Shown here one piece after another: positions 34,401 through 42,561 of a DNA stretch of 64,000 bases; positions within the stretch are counted from its first letter, which is position 1, and each line of letters begins with the position of its first letter. The notes beneath the pieces were generated by a model. It did no database searches. It saw nothing but the letters and a program-made list of their open reading frames with translations, and had not been told where the DNA came from. Position numbers and translations under genes: made by a program. Location: positions 2,542,001 to 2,606,000 of the forward strand of contig NZ_CP102332.1 in the NCBI RefSeq assembly GCF_024600715.1, in the 5' to 3' direction. This DNA comes from Streptomyces changanensis (lineage in GTDB: Bacteria; Actinomycetota; Actinomycetes; Streptomycetales; Streptomycetaceae).

Positions 34401-35273
34401 GGCGACGGACCGGCCGGCGCAGTCGACGGTGCGGCGCTCGCGGGAGGCCGCCTCGGCGTGGCGGACGACGGCGTCGGGGGCGACGAGGACGCGGTGGCCC
34501 GCGGCGTGGACGCGCCAGCACAGGTCGACGTCGTCGCGCATGAGGGGCAGGCGGCGGTCGAAGCCGCCGAGCTCCTCGAAGACGTCGCGGCGGATGAGCA
34601 TGCCGGCGCTGGAGACGGACAGGACGGGGCGGATCTGGTCGTGCTGCCCCTGGTCCTGCTCGCGGCGGTCCAGTCCGGTCCAGCGGCGACCGCTGTTGGC
34701 GATGGAGACGCCGACCTCGAGGAGCTGCTTGCGGTCGTACCAGCCGAGGAGCTTGGGGCCGACGACGGCGGCGTACGCGTCGGAGTCGGCGACGCGCAGC
34801 AGCTCGGCGAGGGCGTCGGGGGCGGGGGCGCAGTCGTCGTGGAGGAGCCACAGCCACTGGACCGGTTCGCCGTGGGGCAGTTCCGGCTGGTCGTAGGCGT
34901 CGTCGCGCCAGGTCCTGCTGGCGGGGTCCCAGCCGCTGGGCCGCTTCAGGTACGGCAGGTCGTCGGGGCCGAGGACGGGCACGGAGCGCACGGCCTCGTC
35001 GACGGCGGCGCCGAAGCCGGTGCGGCGGGCGAGGTGCAGGACCCGCTCCTCTCCGACGGCCTCGCCGACGAGGCGGGCGGAGTCGTCGGCGCTGCCGGTG
35101 TCGGCGGCGACGGCGTACTGCACGGGCCGCTCCTGGCCGAGGAGTCCGGCGAGGGCGTCCGGCAGCCAGCGGGCCCCGTCGTGGGAGACGAGCACGGCGG
35201 TGACGACGTGCCGCGGGAACTCGGGCTGCTGCGGCGGGGATGCGGCGGAAAACGCGGCTGTGGTGGCGGACAT
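31485..35273 (-). CDS. Giant membrane glycosyltransferase (GT2 plus multi-pass domain)
   Basis: 1,262-residue protein from the ATG at 35273. The N-terminal GT2 domain (about 20-270) has VVTAVLVSHDGARWLPDAL, the metal-binding LLHDDCAPAPDAL and the acceptor-site DDVDLCWRVHAAGHR. A hydrophobic region with a dozen or more helices follows (about 390-1,060), with an extracytoplasmic segment inside it. The final 150 residues are a disordered tail rich in Tyr, Gln and Pro (QPYDGQPYDQQ, QYDPQYPY). Such two-part enzymes make or extend cell-envelope polysaccharide. The substrate is unknown. It is coupled to DUF5719 and lies downstream of whiB. Confidence 0.88.
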   Translation of the reverse strand: MSATTAAFSAASPPQQPEFPRHVVTAVLVSHDGARWLPDALAGLLGQERPVQYAVAADTGSADDSARLVGEAVGEERVLHLARRTGFGAAVDEAVRSVPVLGPDDLPYLKRPSGWDPASRTWRDDAYDQPELPHGEPVQWLWLLHDDCAPAPDALAELLRVADSDAYAAVVGPKLLGWYDRKQLLEVGVSIANSGRRWTGLDRREQDQGQHDQIRPVLSVSSAGMLIRRDVFEELGGFDRRLPLMRDDVDLCWRVHAAGHRVLVAPDAVVRHAEAASRERRTVDCAGRSVANPHRVDKAGAVYTLLANARGAALPYVFVRLLLGTLLRTLAYLVGKAPVQAVDEVMGLFGVLLRPERIIAARRRRASRAVDAAELRPLFPPPGATVRATVEQVASNMGGGDADSGGSRHGAVESGPGGDDADYLEIEQFARLKKIARKPGPVLFALLLLVSLVACRGLFGGGSLAGGALLPVPDTVGDLWSRYADAWHPLGTGGTQSAPPYLALLAGLSGLFLGSTGFALTVLLVCSVPLAGFTAYFASRSLVESRLLRAWGATAYAFLPAATGALATGRLGTAVLAIVLPLAARAAVAAYGLRGGGRGAPRGSWRATWAYAFLLTFTMAFTPVVWPLAVALGVAALVLRRDDLTAYGLRLVAVAGTPLLLLAPWSLTLLTDPAAFLAEAGTQIRTGPASALDLLGTSPGGPRTVGGLVLIGLVLAALAALLRAERRFAVHCAWAVALVALLFAVLTNGSGDHGTGWAGPATLVYGLALLAAGMLGAEGGRARVAAQSFGWRQPVAALIALAAAIGPLVSATTWMIGGAAGPLERRDPTQVPAFVAEESTTRDQPRTLVLDGPSAAQVGYALVRGSGARLGDAELTATAGGDARLDKVVAHLVAGSGADQTAELSGFAIRYVLVRDGAPREMGRVLDATPGLSRLSQRDGSALWRVDRQVARAVIVPGAAADAVGTAEPQPVGSGPVEAHSDIPAGGEGRILRIADRADDGWRATLDGEPLDKTTVDGWAQGFELPARGGRLDLTYETPLTHTAWIWAQCALAVVLLVLALPGRRRDVDDDLPEEAVALPAQDATGDGRRARRLRAAAETETDAPEPDPAADADPYAMPASGTRPAPDWGAAHVASGAQGVPGPQTVPDHGGAPHQEPYAPPTPGDPGPDPAGQPYAQPYGQQPYDGQPYDQQSYAQPYVRQPYAQPHDAPHDGAAYGQYDPSAYGGQYDPQQYDPQYPYPQDQYDPYGHENEQRPDGSSHQ

Positions 35274-35343
35274 CGAGGTACGGGCCCTCCGGCCGGGGGG
35301 TCGCCCGCGTCGCGGGGCGTCGGAGCGTCTTTGACGGGGCTCC

Positions 35344-35349
35344 ACACTA
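35344..35349 (-). promoter_or_regulatory. Candidate -10 for the glycosyltransferase operon
   Basis: TAGTGT on the minus strand about 70 bp before the glycosyltransferase start and directly downstream (transcription sense) of a strong hairpin. No convincing -35 is visible. Confidence 0.35.
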
Positions 35350-35365
35350 ATGGCTGGCACGACAG

Positions 35366-35404
35366 CGGTCCGCCGCCTGTGGACGGAGCACAGGCGGCGG
35401 ACCG
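35366..35404 (-). terminator. 16-bp perfect hairpin between whiB and glycosyltransferase
   Basis: Arms CGGTCCGCCGCCTGTG and CACAGGCGGCGGACCG enclose a seven-base loop (GACGGAG). It lies about 480 bp downstream of whiB, just before the glycosyltransferase leader, so it could insulate the two genes or act in the leader. Confidence 0.6.
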
Positions 35405-35758
35405 TTGACGGGGTGTGGAGCGGTCGTTCTCCGCGGTCGGAAGGTCGCCGTCGGGGGATCGGGGGACGGCACGGGCCGGCGGGCGAGCCGGGTGGAAGCC
35501 GGGGCGGGGTGGCCCGGCGGCGGCCGGGCGGCCTGGTGGCGGCCGCCTGCACGGTGGCGACCGCGCGGTGACGGCCGGCGGCCCGGTGGCGGTGCCGGTG
35601 TCGGTGGAGTGGCCGGCGGCCCGGTCACGGCCGGGCGGGGCGGCGGTCGGGCGGCGTGGGCGGGCGGCGTGGGCGGCTCTCTCGCCCCCGGGTGGCGGCC
35701 GGGGCGGCCCTGCGGGGGCCCGGTGCCTGCCACGGCTGTTCACGGCGGACCCGCAGGG

Positions 35759-35814
35759 CGGCTGCCCACGGGCGCGGACTACCGGGCGGCTGCCCACGAG
35801 CGCGGACTACCGGG
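35759..35814. repeat. Two-copy 28-bp tandem repeat
   Basis: Two adjacent copies of a 28-bp unit beginning CGGCTGCCCACG and ending GACTACCGGG, differing at one base. It lies in the 610-bp region between whiB and the glycosyltransferase gene. That region is otherwise G-rich and holds no supported gene apart from the hairpin at 35366. Confidence 0.8.
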
Positions 35815-35883
35815 CGCGGGCCCGGTCTCCGGCTGCCCGGGCGCCGGCGGTGCGCTCGCCGCGGGGGTCGGCCCCGGGGAGGG

Positions 35884-36147
35884 TCAGACGGCCGCCTTCT
35901 TCAGGCGGCGGCGCTCACGCTCGGAGAGACCGCCCCAGATTCCGAATCTCTCGTCGTTGGCCAGTGCGTATTCGAGGCATTCCGAACGGACTTCACAGGC
36001 GAGGCACACCTTCTTGGCCTCACGCGTGGATCCGCCCTTCTCGGGGAAGAAGGACTCGGGGTCGGTCTGGGCGCACAACGCGCGCTCCTGCCAGCCGAGT
36101 TCCTCGTCCGCGTCCTCGACCAGCAGCTCCTGGAACAACTCGGTCAT
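35884..36147 (-). CDS. whiB: WhiB developmental iron-sulfur regulator
   Basis: 87-residue WhiB-like protein from the ATG at 36147, preceded by GAGGGGC. Four cysteines (C25, C48, C51, C57) bind the 4Fe-4S cluster; GIWGG at 69-73 and the basic RERRRLKK follow. The length and N-terminus (MTELFQELLVEDADEELGWQ) match WhiB proper, which works with WhiA to start sporulation septation in Streptomyces. The upstream region contains a good promoter, about 75-105 bp before the ATG. It is transcribed away from the cysteine dioxygenase operon, with which it shares a long divergent regulatory region. Confidence 0.95.
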   Translation of the reverse strand: MTELFQELLVEDADEELGWQERALCAQTDPESFFPEKGGSTREAKKVCLACEVRSECLEYALANDERFGIWGGLSERERRRLKKAAV

Positions 36148-36220
36148 GTGCGCCCCTCGTCTGTCATTAACGTCCCCGTGATGCCGCCGTTCGCAATTCC
36201 CGCCGAACGACACGAGTGAA

Positions 36221-36250
36221 ATTACAAGTGTGTAGCTCCGGGGCAGTCAA
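36221..36250 (-). promoter_or_regulatory. whiB promoter candidate
   Basis: TTGACT, an 18-bp spacer and TGTAAT on the minus strand would start transcription about 65 bp before whiB. This is the most consensus-like promoter in the region. Confidence 0.55.
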
Positions 36251-36570
36251 GCTGGGATCTGCTATTGGGCCCGGTATTCACTCTGCGGAACCAAAGGTAT
36301 GCGGAAAGTGTTCATATCGGTAAAAATGAGACACCCGCCGCCCCTTCCGCGCTCCGTCCATGACGTCTCTCCCGAGAAGGACGTCCCTAACGTCGGTCGT
36401 GTTGCCGCCGGTTCGCCGAAGCGATCCGGATCACAGTCAGGTCACGACCGCTCGCGGGCGTTTGCGCGGGTGGTTCCTGCGCCATGTGTCCCCGACCGCC
36501 GCCGCACAAACCTTTCTCCCCGCCCGGTAACCGGATGAGGTGAAACATTGCGGCCAAATCGGGCATCAGG

Positions 36571-36600
36571 TTGACAGAGGATTCGCGCCGAGCCACCTTT
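36571..36600 (+). promoter_or_regulatory. Promoter of the cysteine-leader operon
   Basis: A perfect -35 TTGACA (36571-36576) is followed, at 17-18 bp, by CACCTT or ACCTTT as the -10. Transcription would begin at about 36606-36607, exactly at the ATG of the leader peptide, so the message would be leaderless. The -10 is weak. Confidence 0.55.
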
Positions 36601-36606
36601 GAAGGC

Positions 36607-36696
36607 ATGCCAGCGACCACAGCGCCCTTCGCGACCCACGTTGCCCGTGGGTTCCGCCGCGCTGTCCACGCTCGCTGTTGCTGTTCCTGCTGTTGA
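36607..36696 (+). CDS. Cys-rich leader peptide upstream of cysteine dioxygenase
   Basis: 29-residue open frame beginning MPATTAPFATHVARGF and ending ARCCCSCC then TGA. Five of the last six codons are Cys (TGT or TGC). No ribosome site precedes the ATG, and the upstream promoter would place the transcription start on the ATG. Short leaderless frames ending in Cys runs act as cysteine-responsive attenuators in mycobacteria, where ribosome stalling at Cys codons alters downstream expression. Here the downstream gene is a cysteine dioxygenase, which starts 138 bp later. This is therefore probably a regulatory leader rather than a functional small protein. No classic terminator hairpin is evident in the 138-bp region. 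Confidence 0.78.
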   Translation: MPATTAPFATHVARGFRRAVHARCCCSCC

Positions 36697-36834
36697 TGCC
36701 CTAGCGCTCCAGCCCCCTCCCCCGGCGCGTCCCATCGCCGCACGCGCGCACGTCCCGGTCCCCCGGAGCCCGCGCTCAGCCGCACCCGCACCGCCCTCCC
36801 GCCGACCACGCTCAGCCGAGGACACACCCCACCC

Positions 36835-37353
36835 ATGAACAGCGACAGCGACCTCCAGATCGCCGGCGACATCCTCGCCGTCCAGCACCTCCTCCAGCCG
36901 GAGAAGGAGCACCCCGACACCGTCGCCGAGTACGCCGGGCTCGCCCGTTCCATCGCCGCCGACCGCTCCCGGTGGGCGCACCTCGTCGCGTACGACGCCA
37001 CCACGCGCTGGTACCACCGGCTGCGCACCGGCCCCGGGTACGAGGTGTGGCTCCTGTCCTGGCTGCCCGGCCAGGGCACCGGCGGGACCCACGACCACGG
37101 CAGGTCGTCCGGTGTGCTGACCGTGCTGGAGGGGGAGCTGACGGAACGTACGGCGACGGGTGTACGAACGCTCGGCCGAGGCGCGCAGCGGGTGTTCGCG
37201 CCCGGTTACGCGCACGGAATCGTCAACGACTCGCTCGAACCGGCCGTCAGCCTGCACGTCTACTACCCGGGTCTGACCGAGATGCCGATGCACGACGGCG
37301 CCGCCGTTTTCCACAGATCCGCCCCGCGTGCCCGGAGCGGGTCCTCCGCCTGA
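36835..37353 (+). CDS. Cysteine dioxygenase
   Basis: 172-residue cupin enzyme that oxidises cysteine to cysteine sulfinate. Iron ligands H86 and H88 are in GTHDHGRSSG and H127 is in FAPGYAHGIVND; the length fits bacterial cysteine dioxygenases. GAGGAC lies 11 bases before the ATG. A Cys-codon leader peptide upstream suggests regulation by charged tRNA-Cys. cofD starts 12 bp downstream, so the gene probably heads an operon with F420 biosynthesis genes. The substrate is inferred from family and context; a related thiol dioxygenase is the main alternative. Confidence 0.88.
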   Translation: MNSDSDLQIAGDILAVQHLLQPEKEHPDTVAEYAGLARSIAADRSRWAHLVAYDATTRWYHRLRTGPGYEVWLLSWLPGQGTGGTHDHGRSSGVLTVLEGELTERTATGVRTLGRGAQRVFAPGYAHGIVNDSLEPAVSLHVYYPGLTEMPMHDGAAVFHRSAPRARSGSSA

Positions 37354-37365
37354 CAAACTGCCCGC

Positions 37366-38322
37366 ATGCGCATGGTGGTTCTGGCCGGTGGCATCGGTGG
37401 TGCCCGTTTCCTGCGCGGCCTCAAGCGGGCCGCGCCCGACGCGGACATCACGGTCATCGGCAACACGGGTGACGACATCCATCTGTTCGGGCTGAAGGTC
37501 TGCCCCGACCTCGACACGGTCATGTACACCCTCGGCGGTGGCATCGACGAGGCACAGGGCTGGGGGCGGGCCGACGAGACCTTCCAGGTGAAGGCCGAAC
37601 TCGCGGCGTACGGGGTGGGACCCGAGTGGTTCGGCCTGGGCGACCGCGACTTCGCCACGCACATCGTCCGCACCCAGATGCTGGGCGCCGGCTATCCGCT
37701 GAGCGCCGTCACCGAGGCGCTGTGCGACCGGTGGCGGCCGGGCGTGCGGCTGCTGCCCATGTCGGACGACCGGGTGGAGACGCACGTCGCGGTCGAGCTG
37801 GACGGCGAGCGGCGGGCGGTCCACTTCCAGGAGTACTGGGTACGGCTGCGCGCCTCCGTCGACGCGCACGCGGTCGTGCCCGTCGGCGCGGAGCAGGCCA
37901 AGCCGGCGCCCGGCGTGCTGGAGGCGATCGCCGAGGCGGACGTGGTGCTCTTCCCACCGTCCAACCCGGTGGTCAGCATCGGCACGATCCTCGCCGTGCC
38001 CGGCATCCGGGAGGCCGTCGCCGAGGCGGGCGTGCCGGTCGTCGGCCTGTCGCCGATCGTCGGGAACGCGCCGGTGCGCGGCATGGCCGACAAGGTCCTC
38101 GCCGCGGTCGGCGTCGAGGCGACGGCCTCGGCGGTCGCCCGGCACTACGGCTCGGGCCTGCTGGACGGCTGGCTCGTCGACACCGTGGACGCGGACGCGG
38201 TCGCCGAGGTGGAGGCCGCGGGCATCCGCTGCCGGGCCGTGCCGCTGATGATGACCGACGTGGAGGCGGCCGCGGCGATGGCCAGGGAGGCGCTCGCCCT
38301 CGCCGAGGAGGTACGGGGGTGA
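37366..38322 (+). CDS. cofD: 2-phospho-L-lactate transferase (F420 biosynthesis)
   Basis: 318-residue CofD/FbiA. It joins the activated lactyl or phosphoenolpyruvyl moiety to the deazaflavin Fo, giving F420-0 or its dehydro form. The N-terminal nucleotide-binding motif [12 protein letters not shown] is at residues 4-15, and the conserved [22 protein letters not shown] and [13 protein letters not shown] segments are intact. The stop overlaps the start of fbiB by four bases. The pair sits 12 bp after cysteine dioxygenase. Confidence 0.95.
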   Translation: MRMVVLAGGIGGARFLRGLKRAAPDADITVIGNTGDDIHLFGLKVCPDLDTVMYTLGGGIDEAQGWGRADETFQVKAELAAYGVGPEWFGLGDRDFATHIVRTQMLGAGYPLSAVTEALCDRWRPGVRLLPMSDDRVETHVAVELDGERRAVHFQEYWVRLRASVDAHAVVPVGAEQAKPAPGVLEAIAEADVVLFPPSNPVVSIGTILAVPGIREAVAEAGVPVVGLSPIVGNAPVRGMADKVLAAVGVEATASAVARHYGSGLLDGWLVDTVDADAVAEVEAAGIRCRAVPLMMTDVEAAAAMAREALALAEEVRG

Positions 38323-39623
38323 CGGCCGGCTACCGGGTCTGGGCGCCGGCCGGGATACCGGAGGTCGGGAAGGGCGACGACCTCGCCGGGCTGATCGCCG
38401 CCGCCGAGCCCGGCCTGGCCGACGGCGACGTCGTCCTCGTCACCTCCAAGATCGTGAGCAAGGCGGAGGGCCGGGTCGTCGCCACCGCGGACCGCGAGGC
38501 CGCCATCGACGCCGAGACGGTCCGCGTCGTCGCCCGGCGCGGCACCCTGCGGATCGTCGAGAACCGCAACGGCCTCGTCATGGCCGCGGCCGGGGTCGAC
38601 GCGTCGAACACCCCCGCCGGGACGGTCCTGCTGCTGCCCGAGGACCCCGACGCCTCGGCACGGGCGATCCGCGCCGGGCTGCGGGCCCTGCTCGGCGTCG
38701 ACGTCGGCGTCGTCGTCACCGACACCTTCGGGCGGCCCTGGCGCAGCGGGCTGACGGACGTGGCGATCGGGGCGGCCGGGGTGCGCGTCCTGGACGACCT
38801 GCGCGGCGGTACCGACGCCCACGGCAACGCGCTCGTCGCGACGGTCGTGGCCAGCGCCGACGAACTGGCCGCCGCCGGGGACCTGGTGAAGGGCAAGACC
38901 GCCGGGCGGCCCGTCGCCGTCGTGCGCGGACTGCCGCACCTGGTGGCCGGGGACGGCGAGGACGCGCCCGGGGCATGGGCCCTGGTGCGCGGCGCGGACG
39001 ACGACATGTTCCGGCTCGGCACGTCGGAGGCGGTACGCGAGGCCGTCACCCGACGCCGTACCGTACGGGCCTTCACCGACGACCCGGTCGACCCCGGCGC
39101 CGTACGGCGCGCGGTCGCCGCCGCGGTGACGGCGCCCGCGCCGCACCACACCACGCCGTGGCGGTTCGTGCTGCTGGAGTCCGCGGAGTCGCGCCTACGG
39201 CTGCTGGACGCGATGCGCGACGCGTGGGTCGCCGACCTGCGGGCCGACGGGCTGGGCGAGGAGGCCGTCGCCCGGCGGGTCCGCCGCGGGGACGTGCTGC
39301 GCCACGCGCCGTACCTGGTGGTGCCGTGCCTGGTGGCGACCGGCGCCCACACGTACCCGGACGCGCGCCGGGCCGTCGCCGAGCGGGAGATGTTCGTCGT
39401 CGCGGCGGGGGCCGGCGTGCAGAACCTGCTGGTCGCGCTGGCGGGCGAGCGGCTCGGCTCGGCGTGGGTGTCGTCCACGATGTTCTGCCGCGACGTCGTA
39501 CGGCGCGTGCTGGACCTGCCGGAGGAGTGGGACCCGATGGGCGCCGTCGCCGTCGGCCGCCCGGCGGAGCCCCCGCGTCCCCGCCCGGCCCGCGATCCGG
39601 AGGCGTTCCTCACGGTGCGGTGA
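38319..39623 (+). CDS. fbiB: Coenzyme F420 ligase/reductase FbiB
   Basis: 434-residue two-domain protein from a GTG overlapping the cofD stop. The N-terminal CofE-like domain (about 1-235) adds glutamates to F420-0: [15 protein letters not shown] and [12 protein letters not shown] are conserved. The C-terminal nitroreductase-like FMN domain begins near residue 240 ([19 protein letters not shown]) and includes the flavin-binding RAFT and [10 protein letters not shown]. In actinobacteria this fusion also reduces dehydro-F420-0. The downstream 225 bp before the convergent glycosylase gene is G/C-rich and without an obvious gene. Confidence 0.94.
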   Translation: MTAGYRVWAPAGIPEVGKGDDLAGLIAAAEPGLADGDVVLVTSKIVSKAEGRVVATADREAAIDAETVRVVARRGTLRIVENRNGLVMAAAGVDASNTPAGTVLLLPEDPDASARAIRAGLRALLGVDVGVVVTDTFGRPWRSGLTDVAIGAAGVRVLDDLRGGTDAHGNALVATVVASADELAAAGDLVKGKTAGRPVAVVRGLPHLVAGDGEDAPGAWALVRGADDDMFRLGTSEAVREAVTRRRTVRAFTDDPVDPGAVRRAVAAAVTAPAPHHTTPWRFVLLESAESRLRLLDAMRDAWVADLRADGLGEEAVARRVRRGDVLRHAPYLVVPCLVATGAHTYPDARRAVAEREMFVVAAGAGVQNLLVALAGERLGSAWVSSTMFCRDVVRRVLDLPEEWDPMGAVAVGRPAEPPRPRPARDPEAFLTVR

Positions 39624-39848
39624 GGTCCTACGGGGCCCGGGTGCCGCGTCCCGTGATGCGGGGGCCGTGGTGCCGCGTGGTCCACGCTGCTGTCTCCTGT
39701 CGCCTGGTCCGGCCGCCCCGGCGGCGTGGTCCCGGCCGCTGTCGCCCGTCACCTGGTCCCGGCGGCGTGGTGCGGCCGGGGTGCCGGGCCCGGGTGTCGT
39801 GGTGCGGGCCGTGCCGCGGTGGGTGGCGGCGTCTGGGGCCCGTGGCGG

Positions 39849-41006
39849 TCAGAGGGGGGCGATGTCGCGCGGGGTCATGCGCGGGGCGCGACGGGGCGGC
39901 GTCCGGCCGCTGAGCAGGACCAGCCGGGCGGCCCGGTGGCGCTGGCCGGCGTACGGCTCCAGCAGCTCCAACATCTGCGCGTCGTCGGCGTCCCGGCGGT
40001 CGGCCAGGGCGTGGCCGATGATGCCCGGCAGGTGGTAGTCGCCGGTCGACACCGCGTCCGGGGCGCCGTTGCTGCGCTGGACGGTCTCCGCTGACGTCCA
40101 CGGGCCGATGCCCGGGACCAGCTCCAACCTGCGCCGGGCCGCCTCGGGCTCCATGCCGGCCGCCTCCTCCAGACGGCGCGCCACCCGTACGGCGCGCAGC
40201 ACGGTGGCGGAGCGCTTGCCGTCGACGCCCGCGCGGTGCCACTCCCACGACGGGACGAGCGCCCAGGTCCGCGGCTCCGGCACCACGGCCAGGCGCAGCT
40301 CGGCCGGCGCGCCCGGCGCGGGCTCGCCGTACGCGCGCACCAGCAGCCGCCACGCCCGGTACGCCTCGTCGGTCGTGACCTTCTGTTCCAGGATCGAGGG
40401 GATGAGCGACTCCAGGACCAGCCCGGTGCGGAGCAGCCGCAGCCCGGGGCGGCGGCGCCGGGTCACGGCGAGCAGCCGGTGCCGGGGCGTGAACGCGTCC
40501 GGCTCGTCCAGGGAGCCGAGCAGGACCGGCAGTCGGTCCAGGAGCCAGTCCGCGCCGGCGCCCCACGCGTCCGCCTCGACCGTGCCGCCGCGTGCGGTGA
40601 CGCGCAGCGTGCCGGGGCCCTCCGGCGTCCGGCAGGTGCGCCAGAACGCGCCGTCGGGTGTCGCCCGGTACGTGGGGTCGGCCGGGCCGCGGCGCAGCGG
40701 GCCGAGGGTGAGACCGAGGTCCAGCGGCCAGGGCGGGGTCCAGGTGCGGTGGCGGGGGCTGTGCTGCCCGCCCGCCTGCGGGGGCACGACGGGCCGCCGG
40801 CCTCCGGAGGCTCCGCCCCGTTCCCCGCCGGGCGTTCCGGCGGACGCCGGTGTCCCGCCCGACGCGGGCGCCCCGCCGGACGCGGACGGTCCGGGCGGCG
40901 CGGGCGGCGGGCCGGCGGCGGGGCGGGGTCCGCGGTGTCCGGGTACGCCGGTGGCGCCGCCGCGCACGGTCGTGCGCGGGGGGCGGGGGGCGTAGCGGCC
41001 GGCCAC
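39849..41006 (-). CDS. DNA-3-methyladenine glycosylase / HhH-GPD protein
   Basis: 385-residue protein from the GTG at 41006, preceded by AGGAG. The first 100 residues are Pro/Gly/Ala-rich and probably disordered. The rest is a helix-hairpin-helix GPD glycosylase: LELVPGIGPWTSAETVQ is the hairpin and VSTGDYHLPG contains the catalytic Asp. The order fits AlkA-type enzymes that remove alkylated bases from DNA. Expression is opposite to the F420 operon. The N-terminal extension is unusual and may be variable. Confidence 0.9.
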   Translation of the reverse strand: MAGRYAPRPPRTTVRGGATGVPGHRGPRPAAGPPPAPPGPSASGGAPASGGTPASAGTPGGERGGASGGRRPVVPPQAGGQHSPRHRTWTPPWPLDLGLTLGPLRRGPADPTYRATPDGAFWRTCRTPEGPGTLRVTARGGTVEADAWGAGADWLLDRLPVLLGSLDEPDAFTPRHRLLAVTRRRRPGLRLLRTGLVLESLIPSILEQKVTTDEAYRAWRLLVRAYGEPAPGAPAELRLAVVPEPRTWALVPSWEWHRAGVDGKRSATVLRAVRVARRLEEAAGMEPEAARRRLELVPGIGPWTSAETVQRSNGAPDAVSTGDYHLPGIIGHALADRRDADDAQMLELLEPYAGQRHRAARLVLLSGRTPPRRAPRMTPRDIAPL

Positions 41007-41319
41007 GGGGGCTCCTGCGGTGGGGACGCGGAGGTCCGGGAGGTCCGGAAGTCCGGCGAGTCGTCGGGTGCGGGGTCCCGAACAGGGTAATCCCGCGCCG
41101 CCCGACTGTCCCCGCGCCCGCTCACCGGCCGGCAGGAGGGGCACCCACCGCGCACCGCGCCGGCCGCCGGCGGCAGCCGAGGGGCCTGCGCGCCGGCGGG
41201 CCCACACGCCCAAGCGGAGGGCCCACACGCCCACGCGCCCACGCGGAGCGGCACACGCGCCCACGCGCCCACGCGCCGGCGGGGAGACCCACCGCGCCGC
41301 CCGGCCGCCCCGCGGGCGC
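41007..41319. other. Intergenic repeats, 313 bp
   Basis: No gene is supported. Near 41031-41062 a nine-base unit (GAGGTCCGG) repeats two to three times imperfectly. From about 41199 to 41277 runs a tract of short units based on CCCACACG and CCCACGCG, about ten imperfect copies. Confidence 0.65.
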
Positions 41320-42402
41320 CTACTGGTCGGAGGAGAAGCGCACCGCGCCGGCGGGCAGGTGGGCGCCGCACCAGACGCGCACGCCGTCGCGCAGCTCGTT
41401 GTCCGCGCCGACGTGGGCGCCGTCGCCGATCACCGCGCCGTGCAGCACGGTCCGGGCGCCGATCCGGGCGCCCTCCCCGACGAGCGAGTCCGTGACGACC
41501 GCGCCGGGCTCCACGACGGCGCCCGCCATGACGGCGCTGCCGTCGATCCGCGCGCCCTCGCCGACGACGGCGCCCGCGCAGACGACGGTGCCGCCCGTGA
41601 GCTTGGCGTCGGCGGCGACCTCGGCGCCGTCCACGACGAGCCGGTCGCCGCAGCGGCCCGGCACGGCCGGGGACGGGGCGCGGCCGAGGACGAGGTCGGC
41701 GGAGCCGCGGACGAACGCCTGCGGGGTCCCGAGGTCCAGCCAGTACGTGGAGTCGACCATGCCCTGGAGGTGGGCGCCGTCGGCCAGGAGCCCGGGGAAC
41801 GTCTCGCGCTCCACGGAGACCGGCCGGCCGGCCGGGATGGAGTCGATGACCGACCGGCGGAAGACGTAGGCGCCGGCGTTGATCTGGTCGGTGACGATCT
41901 CCTCCGGCGTCTGCGGCTTCTCCAGGAACGCCGTGACCCGTCCCGTGGGGTCGGTGGGCACGAGCCCGAACGCCCGCGGGTCCTCGACCCGGGTCAGGTG
42001 CAGCGAGACGTCGGCGCCGGACGTCTCGTGGGTGTGGACCAGGGCGCGGATGTCGAGGCCGGTGAGGATGTCCCCGTTGAAGATGAGGACCGGCTCGTCC
42101 GGCCCCGACGTCAGCCGCTCCGCGACGTTGCGTATCGCGCCGCCGGTGCCCAGGGGCTCCACCTCGGTGACGTACTCCAGGTGGAGGCCGAGGGACGATC
42201 CGTCGCCGAAGTACGGCTCGAACACCTCGGCCAGGTACGAGGTCGCCAGGACGATGTGCTCGACGCCGGCCGCGCGGGCCCGGGCGAGCTGGTGCGTGAG
42301 GAAGGGCACACCCGCCGCGGGCACCATCGGCTTCGGCGTGTTCACCGTCATCGGTCGCAGCCTGGTTCCCTTGCCGCCGACCAGGAGGATCGCTTCTGTC
42401 AC
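41320..42402 (-). CDS. Sugar-1-phosphate nucleotidyltransferase (GDP-mannose pyrophosphorylase type)
   Basis: 360-residue protein from the GTG at 42402. The Rossmann-type pyrophosphorylase domain begins EAILLVGGKGTRLRPMT, the NTP-binding signature, and contains FNGDILTG and the conserved EKP. A left-handed beta-helix with hexapeptide repeats (GAVVGEGARIDG, DSLVGEGARIGA) ends the protein. Proteins of this type make GDP-mannose or another NDP-sugar. The nearby manA and manB support mannose-1-phosphate as the substrate, but the base is not certain. It is separate from those genes by 13 kb. Confidence 0.87.
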   Translation of the reverse strand: MTEAILLVGGKGTRLRPMTVNTPKPMVPAAGVPFLTHQLARARAAGVEHIVLATSYLAEVFEPYFGDGSSLGLHLEYVTEVEPLGTGGAIRNVAERLTSGPDEPVLIFNGDILTGLDIRALVHTHETSGADVSLHLTRVEDPRAFGLVPTDPTGRVTAFLEKPQTPEEIVTDQINAGAYVFRRSVIDSIPAGRPVSVERETFPGLLADGAHLQGMVDSTYWLDLGTPQAFVRGSADLVLGRAPSPAVPGRCGDRLVVDGAEVAADAKLTGGTVVCAGAVVGEGARIDGSAVMAGAVVEPGAVVTDSLVGEGARIGARTVLHGAVIGDGAHVGADNELRDGVRVWCGAHLPAGAVRFSSDQ

Positions 42403-42507
42403 CTGTCGTCTCTGCTTCCTGCTGGGCCGGTCGTTGGGGTGGTGGCCCGATCCGGCGGGCTGACCTCGTCGGAGATCGGATCGCTCAAATGATCGGCACG
42501 ACCAGGC

Positions 42508-42513
42508 AGTGTA
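42508..42513 (-). promoter_or_regulatory. Candidate -10 of nucleotidyltransferase gene
   Basis: TACACT in CTGCCTACACTGCC on the minus strand, about 105 bp before the GTG. Three CTGCCT/AGGCAG direct copies 11-12 bp apart surround it (42504-42530), which could be an operator. Confidence 0.4.
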
Positions 42514-42561
42514 GGCAGATCCTAGGCAGACCTGGACAGACGGTTCGACACGGCCTTCGGG

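Noticed and set aside
29884..34857. 1,657-codon minus-strand frame
   Set aside because: Its first two thirds are Arg/Pro-rich shadow of the glycosyltransferase; only the part from 31488 is real DUF5719.
39624..39848. Small gene between fbiB and the glycosylase
   Set aside because: Only G/C-rich repetitive sequence and no start with a ribosome site.
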